Positions 45,155-53,340 of a stretch of DNA of 64,000 nucleotides are shown in pieces (the stretch's first letter is position 1; each line of letters opens with the position of its first letter). Origin of the DNA: Balneolaceae bacterium (GTDB taxonomy: Bacteria; Bacteroidota; Rhodothermia; Balneolales; Balneolaceae); the NCBI GenBank assembly GCA_007693745.1, contig REDA01000006.1, positions 1 to 64,000 of the forward strand. The letters are read 5' to 3'. Under the pieces are notes generated by a model. The model worked only from the letters and a program-made list of their open reading frames with translations. It was not told the DNA's origin and did not search any database. The translations under genes were made by a program, and so were the position numbers.

Positions 45155-46696
45155 ATGAACCCGATCGAAAGAGTAGAGCTCGAACCCCTCCGAAGCGGCG
45201 ATTTTGAAGCCGTTCAGGAGTTGATGATAACCTGTTATCCGAACATGGATCAACCATCCTGGAGCAGCAAACAGCTCCGGAAACTGATTCGGGTTTTTCC
45301 TGCCGGACAGATGGTGATTCGTGTGGATGATGTGATTGTGGCCTGCTCATTCAGTATTGTGATCGATTCCCGGAAGATCGAAGATGAGCATACCTACCTC
45401 GATATCACCGGTAACGACACGTTCGATACCCATACCGACAACGGAGATATTCTCTACGGACTTGACGTTATGGTACATCCAGACTACCGGGGACTGAGGC
45501 TGGGCCGGCGGATTTACGATTACCGCAAGGAGCTGTGTGAGGAGCTGAACCTGAAATCGATATTTTTGGGAGGGCGTCTGCCAAATTTCCACAAATTTGA
45601 TGATCTCTCCGCAAGAGAGTACATCAAAAAGGTGAAACAGAAAGAGATTCACGATCCTGTACTCAACTTTCAGCTCTCCAATGACTTTCATGTACGTAAA
45701 GTTGTGAAAAACTATCTGCCGGAAGACAGCGCCTCGGAATCGTACGCTGCCATTCTCGAGTGGTCGAATATCTACTACACCAAGCCAGCCCGAATCTATA
45801 AGCCTGAAAAATCAGTCGTGAGGCTGGGGCTGGTTCAGTGGGGAATGCGGCCGTATAAAAGCTATGCAGAGCTGACCGAGCAGATCGAGTATTTCGTAGA
45901 GGCGCTCTCGAACTACCGTGCCGATTTCGCTCTCTTTCCGGAATATGTCAATGCCCCGCTGATGGCCGCATACAACGATCTTTCAGAACCTGATGCGATT
46001 CGCGCCCTTGCCGATTATACCGACAGGCTGAAAGACACATTTGCGGAGTTTGCCATCTCCTACAACATCAATATTATCACCGGGAGCATGCCCGAAGTGA
46101 AGGAGGATCAGCTGCGAAATGTAGGCTATTTGTGCAAGCGCAACGGAGAGACAGAGCGGTACGAAAAAATCCATGTAACTCCGGATGAAGTGAAGATATG
46201 GGGAATGACAGGCGGTTCCCAGATCAGGACCTTTGATACGGACGCCGGTAAAATCGGGATATTGATCTGTTATGATGTGGAATTCCCTGAACTGAGCCGT
46301 ATTCTTGCCAAAGAGGGGATGGAGATTCTTTTTGTTCCGTTTCTCACCGATACGCAGAACGGTTACTCCAGAGTGAGAAACTGTGCCATGGCCAGGGCCA
46401 TTGAGAATGAGTGTTATGTAGCGGTGGCAGGATGTGTCGGGAACCTGCCGAAAGTGTACAATATGGATATTTCCTTTGCGCAATCGGTGGTTTTTACGCC
46501 TTGTGATTTTTCTTTCCCCACAAACGGAATCAAGGCGGAGGCGACACCCAACACCGAAATGATTCTGATTGTGGATGTGGATCTGGATCAGCTGAAGGAG
46601 CTCCACGAGCAGGGAAGCGTGAGAACGATGAAGGACCGGCGCACGGATCTCTATGATGTGATTGTAAAAAAGAGAACGACAGTCGAATCAAAATAA
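45155..46696 (+). CDS. GNAT acetyltransferase - carbon-nitrogen hydrolase fusion
   Basis: Two-domain enzyme of 513 residues. Residues about 5-180 are a GNAT-type acetyltransferase with the acetyl-CoA loop VMVHPDYRGLRLGRRIYD. Residues about 225-505 are a nitrilase-superfamily domain with the Glu-Lys-Cys triad: Glu in FALFPEYVN, Lys in YEKIHVTPDE and Cys372 in LICYDVEFPE. This fusion is a known arrangement in several bacterial phyla, but its substrate is not established. It probably acts on a cytoplasmic amide, and may hand an amine from one domain to the other. It follows the asparaginase gene directly. Confidence 0.93.
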   Translation: MNPIERVELEPLRSGDFEAVQELMITCYPNMDQPSWSSKQLRKLIRVFPAGQMVIRVDDVIVACSFSIVIDSRKIEDEHTYLDITGNDTFDTHTDNGDILYGLDVMVHPDYRGLRLGRRIYDYRKELCEELNLKSIFLGGRLPNFHKFDDLSAREYIKKVKQKEIHDPVLNFQLSNDFHVRKVVKNYLPEDSASESYAAILEWSNIYYTKPARIYKPEKSVVRLGLVQWGMRPYKSYAELTEQIEYFVEALSNYRADFALFPEYVNAPLMAAYNDLSEPDAIRALADYTDRLKDTFAEFAISYNINIITGSMPEVKEDQLRNVGYLCKRNGETERYEKIHVTPDEVKIWGMTGGSQIRTFDTDAGKIGILICYDVEFPELSRILAKEGMEILFVPFLTDTQNGYSRVRNCAMARAIENECYVAVAGCVGNLPKVYNMDISFAQSVVFTPCDFSFPTNGIKAEATPNTEMILIVDVDLDQLKELHEQGSVRTMKDRRTDLYDVIVKKRTTVESK

Positions 46697-46787
46697 GTGA
46701 CGCTGAAATTTGGTAACATTAATTTAACTTTCAGAGTGGTTGGTTTATTCCGAATATTTGTAGTTTTAGCGGGGGCTATTGATAGAA

Positions 46788-46922
46788 GGTTTTGTAAAAC
46801 TGTTCTTTTGTCCTATATCTTTGGTGTCGCAAATTTATATTCCTCACGGAGAGTCAATACGTTGTGGTATTTAAATAGCTTTCGTATCGGTCCTGAGCCA
46901 AAATCCTGGTTTTTTTAAAGCC
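46788..46922 (+). repeat. Copy 2 of the 135-bp dispersed element
   Basis: 135 bp long, exactly as copy 3 (53057-53191) with which it shares AAACTGTTCTTTTG, CCTATATCTTT, GTGTCGCA, TCCTCACG, AATACG and CCTGGTTTTT blocks in the same order and spacing. Its ends GGTTTTGTAAAAC and GTTTTTTTAAAGCC form a degenerate inverted repeat. It lies between the GNAT-nitrilase gene and the Na/Pi cotransporter gene, ending 22 bp before the latter's start codon, so it is part of that gene's upstream region. Confidence 0.85.
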
Positions 46923-46944
46923 CTCTGATAATGAAATCTGATCG

Positions 46945-48678
46945 ATGAATTACTCATTTTTTGATTTTTTACAGCTGATCGGATCGCTGGGTATTTTCAT
47001 ATTCGGGATGAAAATTTTCAGCGACGGCTTGCAGAAATTCGCTGGAAGCAAGCTTCGGTCCATTCTCAAGGGAATGACTAAAAACCGCCTCAGTGGATTA
47101 GTGACCGGCTTTGCTGCCACCACGATTACCCAGTCTTCTACCACCACCACGGTGCTGGTTGTCAGTTTTGTGAATGCCGGTCTCATCACCTTTATTGAAT
47201 CGACAGGGGTGATTATGGGTGCCAATATCGGCACCACGGTAACCGCCTGGATGGTCTCCATTTTCGGCTTCCAGATGAAGATCACCCCGATTGCCATCAG
47301 CCTGATCGGGATATTTTTCCCATTTCTCTTTTTTGGGCGTGAAAAGCTCCGCAATATGGCGGAAGCGATGATCGGTTTCGGGATTCTGTTTATCGGGCTG
47401 GAGTTTATAAAAGAGGCGGTGCCGAATATCCAGGACAACCCGGAGATGTTTGCGGCTCTGGACGGGCTGACCGGTTTCGGTTTTGGATCCATTATACTGT
47501 TTGTGTTTGTGGGCACAATTCTGACGCTGCTGACGCAGTCCTCCTCTGCGGCTATGGCCATTACACTCGTAATGCTGTTTCATGGATGGATAACGTTTCC
47601 CATTGCCGCAGCGATGATTCTGGGCGAGAATATCGGCACCACGGTTACGGCGAATATTGCGGCTATTGTGGGCAATGTTCACGCCAAGCGGGCGGCCCGG
47701 TTCCATTTTGTTTTCAATGTGATCGGGGTTTTATGGATGATAACCCTGATCAATCCCTTTCTGAACGGTATCGATTCGATCATGCTCTACTTTAATCCGG
47801 AAGCAGGATCCATTTACGGCGATTCACAGGAAGCCAGAGCTGCTGCAACACTTGGCCTCTCCCTGTTTCACACAACCTTTAATGTGATGAATGTTGTATT
47901 GCTGTTCGGTTTTGTGCCAGCCATTATCAGGTTTGTGGAGAAGTTTCAGAAAGACGGGGATGCAGACCAGGCGTTCCGGCTGCAGTACATTTCCGGGGGA
48001 CTCATGTCTTCGCCTGAGTTATCGATTGCGCAGGCTCAGAAGGAGATCGAGCTGTTTGGCAAACTGATTGAGAAGATGCACTACAGTTTTTCGGGGCTGT
48101 TTTTCCAAAAGCAGAAAAAACAGCAGAAGTTTTTAAAGAAGATCCGCGACCGGGAACAGATTACGGACAATATCGAGCTGGAAGTCTCAGAATATCTGAC
48201 CAAAATATCGAGCACAAGTCTCACGCAAAACGCAACCCGAAAAATCCGTTCGATGCTGAGCATTGTGAACGATCTGGAGAGGATCGGAGATCTTTACTAC
48301 CAGCTCTCCAAGACATTTGAAGCGATGATGAATCTGGAGGTTGCCCTGCCAAGAGAGGCAATTGATGAGATAAGTGACTATCTGGATGTGATTCTGAAGG
48401 CGATCAAACTGATGCGGGAGAATATGCAAAATGTGAATGGAGAGGTGAGCCTTGAAGAAGCTGTTGCAATGGAGAACCAGATCAATGATGTAAGGGACAG
48501 TATGAAGGAAGCGCACTACAAGCGTCTTGAAAAAGGGGTATATACATCACAGGCCGGAGTCATATTCCTCGATTACATCACCCGATTGGAGAAAATCGGA
48601 GACCACATCTTTAATGTTCAGGAGTCGCTGGCAGGCAAGAAGCTGAAAACCCACTCCGATCTGGTAGTGGGACGTTAA
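46945..48678 (+). CDS. Na+/phosphate cotransporter with C-terminal PhoU domain
   Basis: Sodium-driven phosphate transporter of the NptA/YjbB type. Two inverted repeats each carry the signature Q-S-S: TQSSTTTTVLVVSFVNAG in the first half and TQSSSAAMAITLVMLF in the second. About eight membrane helices end near residue 340. The last 200 residues are a cytoplasmic helical PhoU-like domain (IRSMLSIVNDLERIGDLYYQ and YITRLEKIGDHIFNVQESL), as usual in the 560-600 residue form. Together with the two secreted alkaline phosphatases it could form a phosphate-salvage path. The repeat element directly upstream may affect its expression. Confidence 0.95.
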   Translation: MNYSFFDFLQLIGSLGIFIFGMKIFSDGLQKFAGSKLRSILKGMTKNRLSGLVTGFAATTITQSSTTTTVLVVSFVNAGLITFIESTGVIMGANIGTTVTAWMVSIFGFQMKITPIAISLIGIFFPFLFFGREKLRNMAEAMIGFGILFIGLEFIKEAVPNIQDNPEMFAALDGLTGFGFGSIILFVFVGTILTLLTQSSSAAMAITLVMLFHGWITFPIAAAMILGENIGTTVTANIAAIVGNVHAKRAARFHFVFNVIGVLWMITLINPFLNGIDSIMLYFNPEAGSIYGDSQEARAAATLGLSLFHTTFNVMNVVLLFGFVPAIIRFVEKFQKDGDADQAFRLQYISGGLMSSPELSIAQAQKEIELFGKLIEKMHYSFSGLFFQKQKKQQKFLKKIRDREQITDNIELEVSEYLTKISSTSLTQNATRKIRSMLSIVNDLERIGDLYYQLSKTFEAMMNLEVALPREAIDEISDYLDVILKAIKLMRENMQNVNGEVSLEEAVAMENQINDVRDSMKEAHYKRLEKGVYTSQAGVIFLDYITRLEKIGDHIFNVQESLAGKKLKTHSDLVVGR

Positions 48679-48727
48679 TCGGGCACTTCTCAACCCCTCA
48701 GCAGGGCAGAGAAGAGTGAGAGGACGA

Positions 48728-49840
48728 TCATTCCCTGTTCTGAATCCCGGGGTTCAGCGGACGTTTCGGGTCGCCGGCCAGATGGATGGTCTGAGTCGGG
48801 AAGGCAAAATCGATCTCCTCTTCATTAAACCGCCTGAAGATCTCACGATTTACCCACTCAGTAAAGCGCATATACTCCCAGAAATCCGGCGGGTGATACC
48901 AGTAGAAACATTTGAGGTTCAGTGAATCGGCGTTCAGGTCGTCAAAAAAGACTCTTGGCGGCATGGCTTCATTCATCCCCTCATGGTTGTCCAGAATCTC
49001 TTTAAGAATCTCCACTGCGCGATCTACTCTATCGGGCGGGGTGTCGTAGGTGATGGTTATATCAAAAACCCGCCGGATAAACTCCCTCTTCCCGATGTTG
49101 TGGATGGTCATATTTGCGAGATTTCCGTTGGGAACGGTGAGCATATGACCATCCAGGGTTTTTATTTTGGTGGTTCTGACTCCCACCTCCACAACAGAAC
49201 CCAGCTGATTGTCCAGATTGATCAGTTCGCCCACGTTAAAAGGCTTGTCCGCAAAAATCATGAGCGAGCCGAAGAAATTACGGATGGTGTCCTGCGCCGC
49301 GAGCCCCAGAGCAAGACCCCCGATTCCGATCCCTGCCAGAATGCTGGTAATGGGTTGATCACTCAGTGTCTGAGCCGACTGCAATACCACCAGAATCACC
49401 ACGGCAACACGGATCGATTTTCCAACGATAGGGATCAGCATGTCGTCGATGTTGGCCGATTCATCTCTTGAGAAACGCCTGAGCCAGATATCAATCACAT
49501 CCACCTGGCGATAGACAAAATGTCCGATAGCCAGAATGATGAGCAGGGAAAGGACAGTGAAGAGCAGGCTCTGGAATCCCTCCGGAATAATCAGAAAAGA
49601 GATGGCTGTTCGCAGACCAAAGGCAAAAAACAGAAATGTTACGGACATTGAAGCTGCCTCAGCGGATACGGAGAGTAACTTTTGATCCAGTTTTTCCAGT
49701 TTAGCCTTGAGCCTTTTGAGGACAAACTTCAGGATTCTTCCACCCAGAAGGGCAGCGGTGATTACGGTAACAAGGATCACTATCCGCCAGGCCTCGTTGC
49801 CGGCAAACATATATCCGGATGTTTCAGAAAGAAAATCCAT
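48728..49840 (-). CDS. MscS-family mechanosensitive ion channel
   Basis: Small-conductance mechanosensitive channel that releases solutes on osmotic downshock. 370 residues; four or five membrane helices. The pore helix is SILAGIGIGGLALGLAAQDTI, shown here only by its Gly/Ala pattern, followed by FFGSLMIFADKPFNVGELI and the beta domain (VVEVGVRTTKIKTLDGHMLTVPNG). These are the usual MscS landmarks. It follows the acidic unknown gene on the minus strand at 50 bp. Confidence 0.95.
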   Translation of the reverse strand: MDFLSETSGYMFAGNEAWRIVILVTVITAALLGGRILKFVLKRLKAKLEKLDQKLLSVSAEAASMSVTFLFFAFGLRTAISFLIIPEGFQSLLFTVLSLLIILAIGHFVYRQVDVIDIWLRRFSRDESANIDDMLIPIVGKSIRVAVVILVVLQSAQTLSDQPITSILAGIGIGGLALGLAAQDTIRNFFGSLMIFADKPFNVGELINLDNQLGSVVEVGVRTTKIKTLDGHMLTVPNGNLANMTIHNIGKREFIRRVFDITITYDTPPDRVDRAVEILKEILDNHEGMNEAMPPRVFFDDLNADSLNLKCFYWYHPPDFWEYMRFTEWVNREIFRRFNEEEIDFAFPTQTIHLAGDPKRPLNPGIQNRE

Positions 49841-49890
49841 AAGAGAGGTGTGTAAATAGTTTACGATCGGAGAATTGTGCCCGAAAGCGT

Positions 49891-50667
49891 TTATTCAAGG
49901 CCGGATTCGAAGCGGTCTCTGAGCTCTTGCACATAGATACCGATGTCGTTGCGGATTTCAAACAGCCGGCTGTAGAACCCGGCATAGATGCCTTCGGCAA
50001 AAAAGTGATCTGTTTTCATTTTTTGAAGGGAGAGCAGTGCTTCGTTGGCACTGAAGAGAGCCTTTTTGGTGTAGGCGATATTTCCACCCAGAACATCCTG
50101 TTCAAACCCGAAGGAGTATCCCCCGGCCAGTTTGGAGGTTACTTTGAGGGCGTGAATAATAAAATCATTCACAACCTTGACCTGAAGGTGCGGGGGAAGG
50201 GATTCAGCCCACTTCAGAGCGTCCACTGCATATTCCCGTGCTTCCCGGTACACGTCGAGATGTTCAATCGAACCGTAGTCGGAGTAGGTAAAGTCTTCGC
50301 TCAGCTCTTTCCAGTCCTCTCCGTAGTCGAAGTCGTCTTCATCAGAATCTTCATCCAGGAATGGAAAATCATCGCTCTGAAAAAAGAAGTCATCATCTTC
50401 AAATTCATCTTCATCTTCTTCCCAGTCATCTTCATCTTCCGGAAAGTAGGCATCGTCAAGAAGAAGCTCCTCTTCGATGAATGCTTCAACAGCGTCCAGT
50501 TCATCCAGGCTTTCCCTCAGGAGTGTGACCCATCGGGGCACATTTTCATGGGGGTCTGTAGTGATAAAGCGGCGGAGCTGCTCACTTCTTTTTTCGATTT
50601 CGTCGAGATGAGATTCCCATTGAAATTCATTCCAGATAGGTTCTCCGTCAAAATCGTCTGGACTCAT
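49891..50667 (-). CDS. Acidic protein of unknown function
   Basis: 258 residues, no signal peptide or membrane helix. The middle (about residues 75-120) is an extremely Asp/Glu-rich low-complexity stretch (for example EDEDDWEEDEDEFEDDDFFF). The flanking parts look folded: a helical N-terminus with RWVTLLRESLDELDAVEAF and a helical C-terminus with HALKVTSKLAGGYSFGFEQD. I do not recognise a family. The frame is long and its codon pattern natural, so it is a real gene. Position between punA and mscS suggests co-transcription on the minus strand but not a function. Confidence 0.75.
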   Translation of the reverse strand: MSPDDFDGEPIWNEFQWESHLDEIEKRSEQLRRFITTDPHENVPRWVTLLRESLDELDAVEAFIEEELLLDDAYFPEDEDDWEEDEDEFEDDDFFFQSDDFPFLDEDSDEDDFDYGEDWKELSEDFTYSDYGSIEHLDVYREAREYAVDALKWAESLPPHLQVKVVNDFIIHALKVTSKLAGGYSFGFEQDVLGGNIAYTKKALFSANEALLSLQKMKTDHFFAEGIYAGFYSRLFEIRNDIGIYVQELRDRFESGLE

Positions 50668-50791
50668 TCAGTGATCTGCTAAATTAAATTTAGGGGTTGG
50701 ATTATGTAAACAAATCCTTCAATAACTTTCAAGAAGAAAATACGCTTTTTTTTAAAGAAATAACAGGCAGGGATGAGGGTGCGGGGTCTGT

Positions 50792-51628
50792 TCAGAGCTT
50801 TTCGAGAACGCCGATAATTACCTTGGTCATTTTAGGTTCGGCCATAGCTGCAGCCTGAAGGATGTCTTCGAGATTTACAGGTTCGAGAGCTTCGGGGAAG
50901 CACTCGTCGGTAATAACAGAAATTCCCAGTACGTCCATCTGCATATGTACGGCTGCAATCACTTCGGGCACGGTGCTCATTCCCACTACATCACCGCCGA
51001 TGAGCCTCAGGTAACGGTATTCAGCCCGGGTTTCCAGCATGGGTCCTGATACGGCTGCATAGACACCCTGATGCATGGGTACAGCCCCTGCAAGAGCCAC
51101 ATTCTGAGCTGTTTCCCGAAGGCTCTCTGTGTAAGGATCGCTCATGTCGGGAAAACGCGGCCCCAGTTCATCATCATTCGGGCCCATCAGGGGATTATCT
51201 CCGAGCAGATTGATATGGTCATTGATCAGCATGATATCCCCCTTCTTGAAATTGGGGTTCATTCCCCCGCAGGCATTGCTGACAATCAGGGTATGTGCGC
51301 CATTGGCTTTGAGTACCCGAACGGGAAAGACAATCTGCCGCATTGTGTAGCCTTCATAATAATGAAAACGACCCTGCATGGCGACAACCTCCTTGCCGCC
51401 CAGTTTTCCGAAAAGTAATTTTCCTGCATGACTCTCGACAGTGGAGACGGGAAAATGGGGGATCTCTTCGTAGGGAATTTCTGTTTCCACGTCGATTTCG
51501 TCCGCAAGCTGTCCGAGGCCTGTACCCAGGATCAGCAGATAATTGGGCCGGCTGGTTGTCTTTGATCGAATAAATTCAAGAGCTTCACGTCGCATTAGAC
51601 GCTCCTCTTCCACACTGTTTATACTCAT
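50792..51628 (-). CDS. Purine-nucleoside phosphorylase
   Basis: Splits inosine or guanosine with phosphate to base and ribose 1-phosphate in purine salvage. Family signatures: [13 protein letters not shown] at the N-terminus, the phosphate-site [28 protein letters not shown], and [13 protein letters not shown]. 278 residues matches the trimeric PNP family (PunA/DeoD-II type). It starts 18 bp after the DivIVA-like gene on the same strand. Confidence 0.94.
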   Translation of the reverse strand: MSINSVEEERLMRREALEFIRSKTTSRPNYLLILGTGLGQLADEIDVETEIPYEEIPHFPVSTVESHAGKLLFGKLGGKEVVAMQGRFHYYEGYTMRQIVFPVRVLKANGAHTLIVSNACGGMNPNFKKGDIMLINDHINLLGDNPLMGPNDDELGPRFPDMSDPYTESLRETAQNVALAGAVPMHQGVYAAVSGPMLETRAEYRYLRLIGGDVVGMSTVPEVIAAVHMQMDVLGISVITDECFPEALEPVNLEDILQAAAMAEPKMTKVIIGVLEKL

Positions 51629-51646
51629 TTATTTCTGATGGCTTGG

Positions 51647-52270
51647 TTAAGAATCCAGTTGATCTAAAATATCGTCAATTTTTTTTCGGGAAGAGATGTC
51701 TGCATTGAGTTCATCGAGTTCCGCACTGTTTCTTTTATTTTTTTTAGGGGTGGGGGTCATATTCTCTCCCGCACTGGAGGAGGTCAAGTCGGATGATTCC
51801 GGCAGAGTAAAAAGGGTTTGATGGTCAGCACTGAATGTATCAAGGGATCGGGCCGCATTTTCAAGATAGGTTTTAAAGCTCCGGATCATCTCTTCGCGCT
51901 TTTCGATCATTTGAAGCAGTTGCTGCCGGATTTTCCAGCGCTCACGGTGTGCTTCCTGAAGAATGGTTTCAGCCTCAAGTTCACTCTTCTCGATAATGTG
52001 GCGGGCTTCATTCCGGGCAGTGTTAAGCTTCTCTTCTGCAGAAGATCTGGCCGTTTGCAATGTTTCATGCAGCGCCTCTTCCACGCGTTCATAATGTTTA
52101 ATCTTCTCGTTCAGCTGGTCGACCCTCGCCTCAAGCTCTCTGTTTTTGCCCACCAGATGTTCCCACTCCGTAGCCAGCAGGTTAAGAAAAGAGTGGACTT
52201 CAGCAGTATCATAACCCCGAAGGGTCTTTTCAAATTGCTGCTGTTTGATTTCCAATGCTGTAAGTTTCAT
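51647..52270 (-). CDS. DivIVA-domain coiled-coil protein
   Basis: 207 residues. The start MKLTALEIKQQQFEKTLRGY with YDTAEVHSFLNLLATEWEHL is the DivIVA/GpsB N-terminal domain that binds curved membrane. A long coiled coil follows (about residues 35-150, with EARHIIEKSELEAETILQEA), then a polar tail. DivIVA proteins place division or wall-growth factors at poles and septa; in Bacteroidota-like phyla their role is little studied. It lies upstream of punA and downstream of two small membrane-protein genes. Confidence 0.9.
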   Translation of the reverse strand: MKLTALEIKQQQFEKTLRGYDTAEVHSFLNLLATEWEHLVGKNRELEARVDQLNEKIKHYERVEEALHETLQTARSSAEEKLNTARNEARHIIEKSELEAETILQEAHRERWKIRQQLLQMIEKREEMIRSFKTYLENAARSLDTFSADHQTLFTLPESSDLTSSSAGENMTPTPKKNKRNSAELDELNADISSRKKIDDILDQLDS

Positions 52271-52367
52271 AATGGGGTATTGAGGTAGCGATGTGAGTTT
52301 GGTTTGCTTACTACTAATGGATCAGAACTGAAAATGTTTCATAAAAGAGTAAAAAGGGTGTAAAATA

Positions 52368-52727
52368 TTACTGATTCAGCATATTTTTTAATTTACTGCT
52401 TTTGGAAGATTCGCCTGTATCACTGCTGCTCTCATTATCAAGTTCAATTTCAATGACACTTTTCTGCCCGGAAGCGGATTTACTTTTTTTTGCCGGAGCG
52501 GCCTCCTGAGGTTTGTCATCCGTAACGATGGCTTCAAGATTGGCCAGCCGGCGGTCTGTCTTCTCCTTAAACTCCCGCAGAGCTGCAAGAAACTCCTGAT
52601 TCTCAGCAATGCTGTTTCCCGATCCTTTTTTGATCCATGAACGTATGATACTTCCGATTGTAGCCAAAAACACAATACTAATAATGCTTCCGAAGACAAT
52701 AGCGACGATAAAGACATCTTCTCCCAT
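52368..52727 (-). CDS. Small membrane protein with coiled coil (PspB-like), copy A
   Basis: 119 residues: one N-terminal membrane helix (VFIVAIVFGSIISIVFLATIG) followed by a charged helical part ending in DRRLANLEAIVTDD and a Ser/Lys-rich tail. The helix plus LEAIV pattern resembles PspB-type small membrane proteins, which assist the phage-shock response, but the match is loose. The neighbouring gene (52743-53030) has the same plan and nearly the same motif, IEHLEAIVTDE, suggesting a tandem duplication. The gap between them is 15 bp. Confidence 0.75.
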   Translation of the reverse strand: MGEDVFIVAIVFGSIISIVFLATIGSIIRSWIKKGSGNSIAENQEFLAALREFKEKTDRRLANLEAIVTDDKPQEAAPAKKSKSASGQKSVIEIELDNESSSDTGESSKSSKLKNMLNQ

Positions 52728-52742
52728 AATCTGTAAGTAATT

Positions 52743-53030
52743 TTAGGTTTTAATTTTACTGCGTTTCTGCCCGTCAGAACCGAGATGCTTTTCACCGGCC
52801 CGGCTTTGAGTACTGTATGGTGCCTGCTCATCAAAAGATTCATCCGTAACGATCGCCTCCAGATGCTCAATACGGCGTGTCAGTCTTTGTAATTCCCCGC
52901 GCAGTTCATCCGTGTCCCTGCCAGCCTCACCCTGTTCGGCCTGCCATTTCAGCTTGTTTTTCTGGTAATCAATAATATATCCCCCGATAATAGCTGCCAG
53001 GGCGATAATGGCGATCACTGTACCACTCAT
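52743..53030 (-). CDS. Small membrane protein with coiled coil (PspB-like), copy B
   Basis: 95 residues from the ATG at 53030 (MSGTVIAIIALAAIIGGYII). The frame runs 29 codons further upstream but those lie partly inside the 135-bp repeat at 53057-53191 and would add a basic extension before the membrane helix, so they are left out. After the helix a charged coiled coil ends in TRRIEHLEAIVTDESFDEQ, matching RRLANLEAIVTDD of copy A. A PspB-like role in membrane stress is possible; nothing else in the window belongs to a Psp system. Confidence 0.72.
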   Translation of the reverse strand: MSGTVIAIIALAAIIGGYIIDYQKNKLKWQAEQGEAGRDTDELRGELQRLTRRIEHLEAIVTDESFDEQAPYSTQSRAGEKHLGSDGQKRSKIKT

Positions 53031-53056
53031 GAAGAGAACCCTATGTTTTCTATGGA

Positions 53057-53191
53057 GGCTTTGAAAAACTGTTCTTTTGCCCAATATCTTTCGTTGTCGC
53101 ATCTTTAAAATCCTCACGTATGGTAAATACGCTGCGGGTTTAAAGTTGCTTCCGCCTTGATCTTGTGCAAAACTCCTGGTTTTTCAAAGCC
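53057..53191 (+). repeat. Copy 3 of the 135-bp dispersed element, best-preserved ends
   Basis: The ends GGCTTTGAAAAAC (53057-53069) and GTTTTTCAAAGCC (53179-53191) are perfect 13-bp inverted repeats. The interior shares ordered blocks with the copies at 2381-2514 and 46788-46922. A small inner hairpin CGTAT-GGTAA-ATACG is present here. It lies between yggS plus its small downstream frame and the PspB-like gene. No coding frame belongs to it. Confidence 0.88.
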
Positions 53192-53220
53192 ACATCTGTG
53201 AATCTTTCAGTTCTGACTGT

Positions 53221-53340
53221 TTACACGATCTTCCTCTGCCGTCTCAAGCTGCGGAATCGGAGATTCGCGGAAACATAATGAAGTAAAGTAAGAAAAATCA
53301 GAAATACAATTTCATACAAACCATGAAAAGGATTATCCAT
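53221..53340 (-). CDS. Possible 39-residue membrane microprotein after yggS
   Basis: An ATG at 53340 overlaps the yggS stop codon (ATGGATAA). The 39-residue frame encodes one hydrophobic helix (EIVFLIFLTLLHYVSANL) and a basic tail (RFRSLRRQRKIV). The helix with positive-inside tail looks natural, and the overlap would allow coupled translation. The size is small enough for chance. Confidence 0.4.
   Translation of the reverse strand: MDNPFHGLYEIVFLIFLTLLHYVSANLRFRSLRRQRKIV

Noticed and set aside
46697-46918. Plus-strand frame of 73 codons before the Na/Pi cotransporter
   Set aside because: It runs through the 135-bp repeat copy 2 and has no start signal or recognisable product.
53031-53117. 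N-terminal extension of the small membrane protein at 52743
   Set aside because: The added residues run into the 135-bp repeat and put a basic stretch before the membrane helix; the ATG at 53030 gives a natural start.
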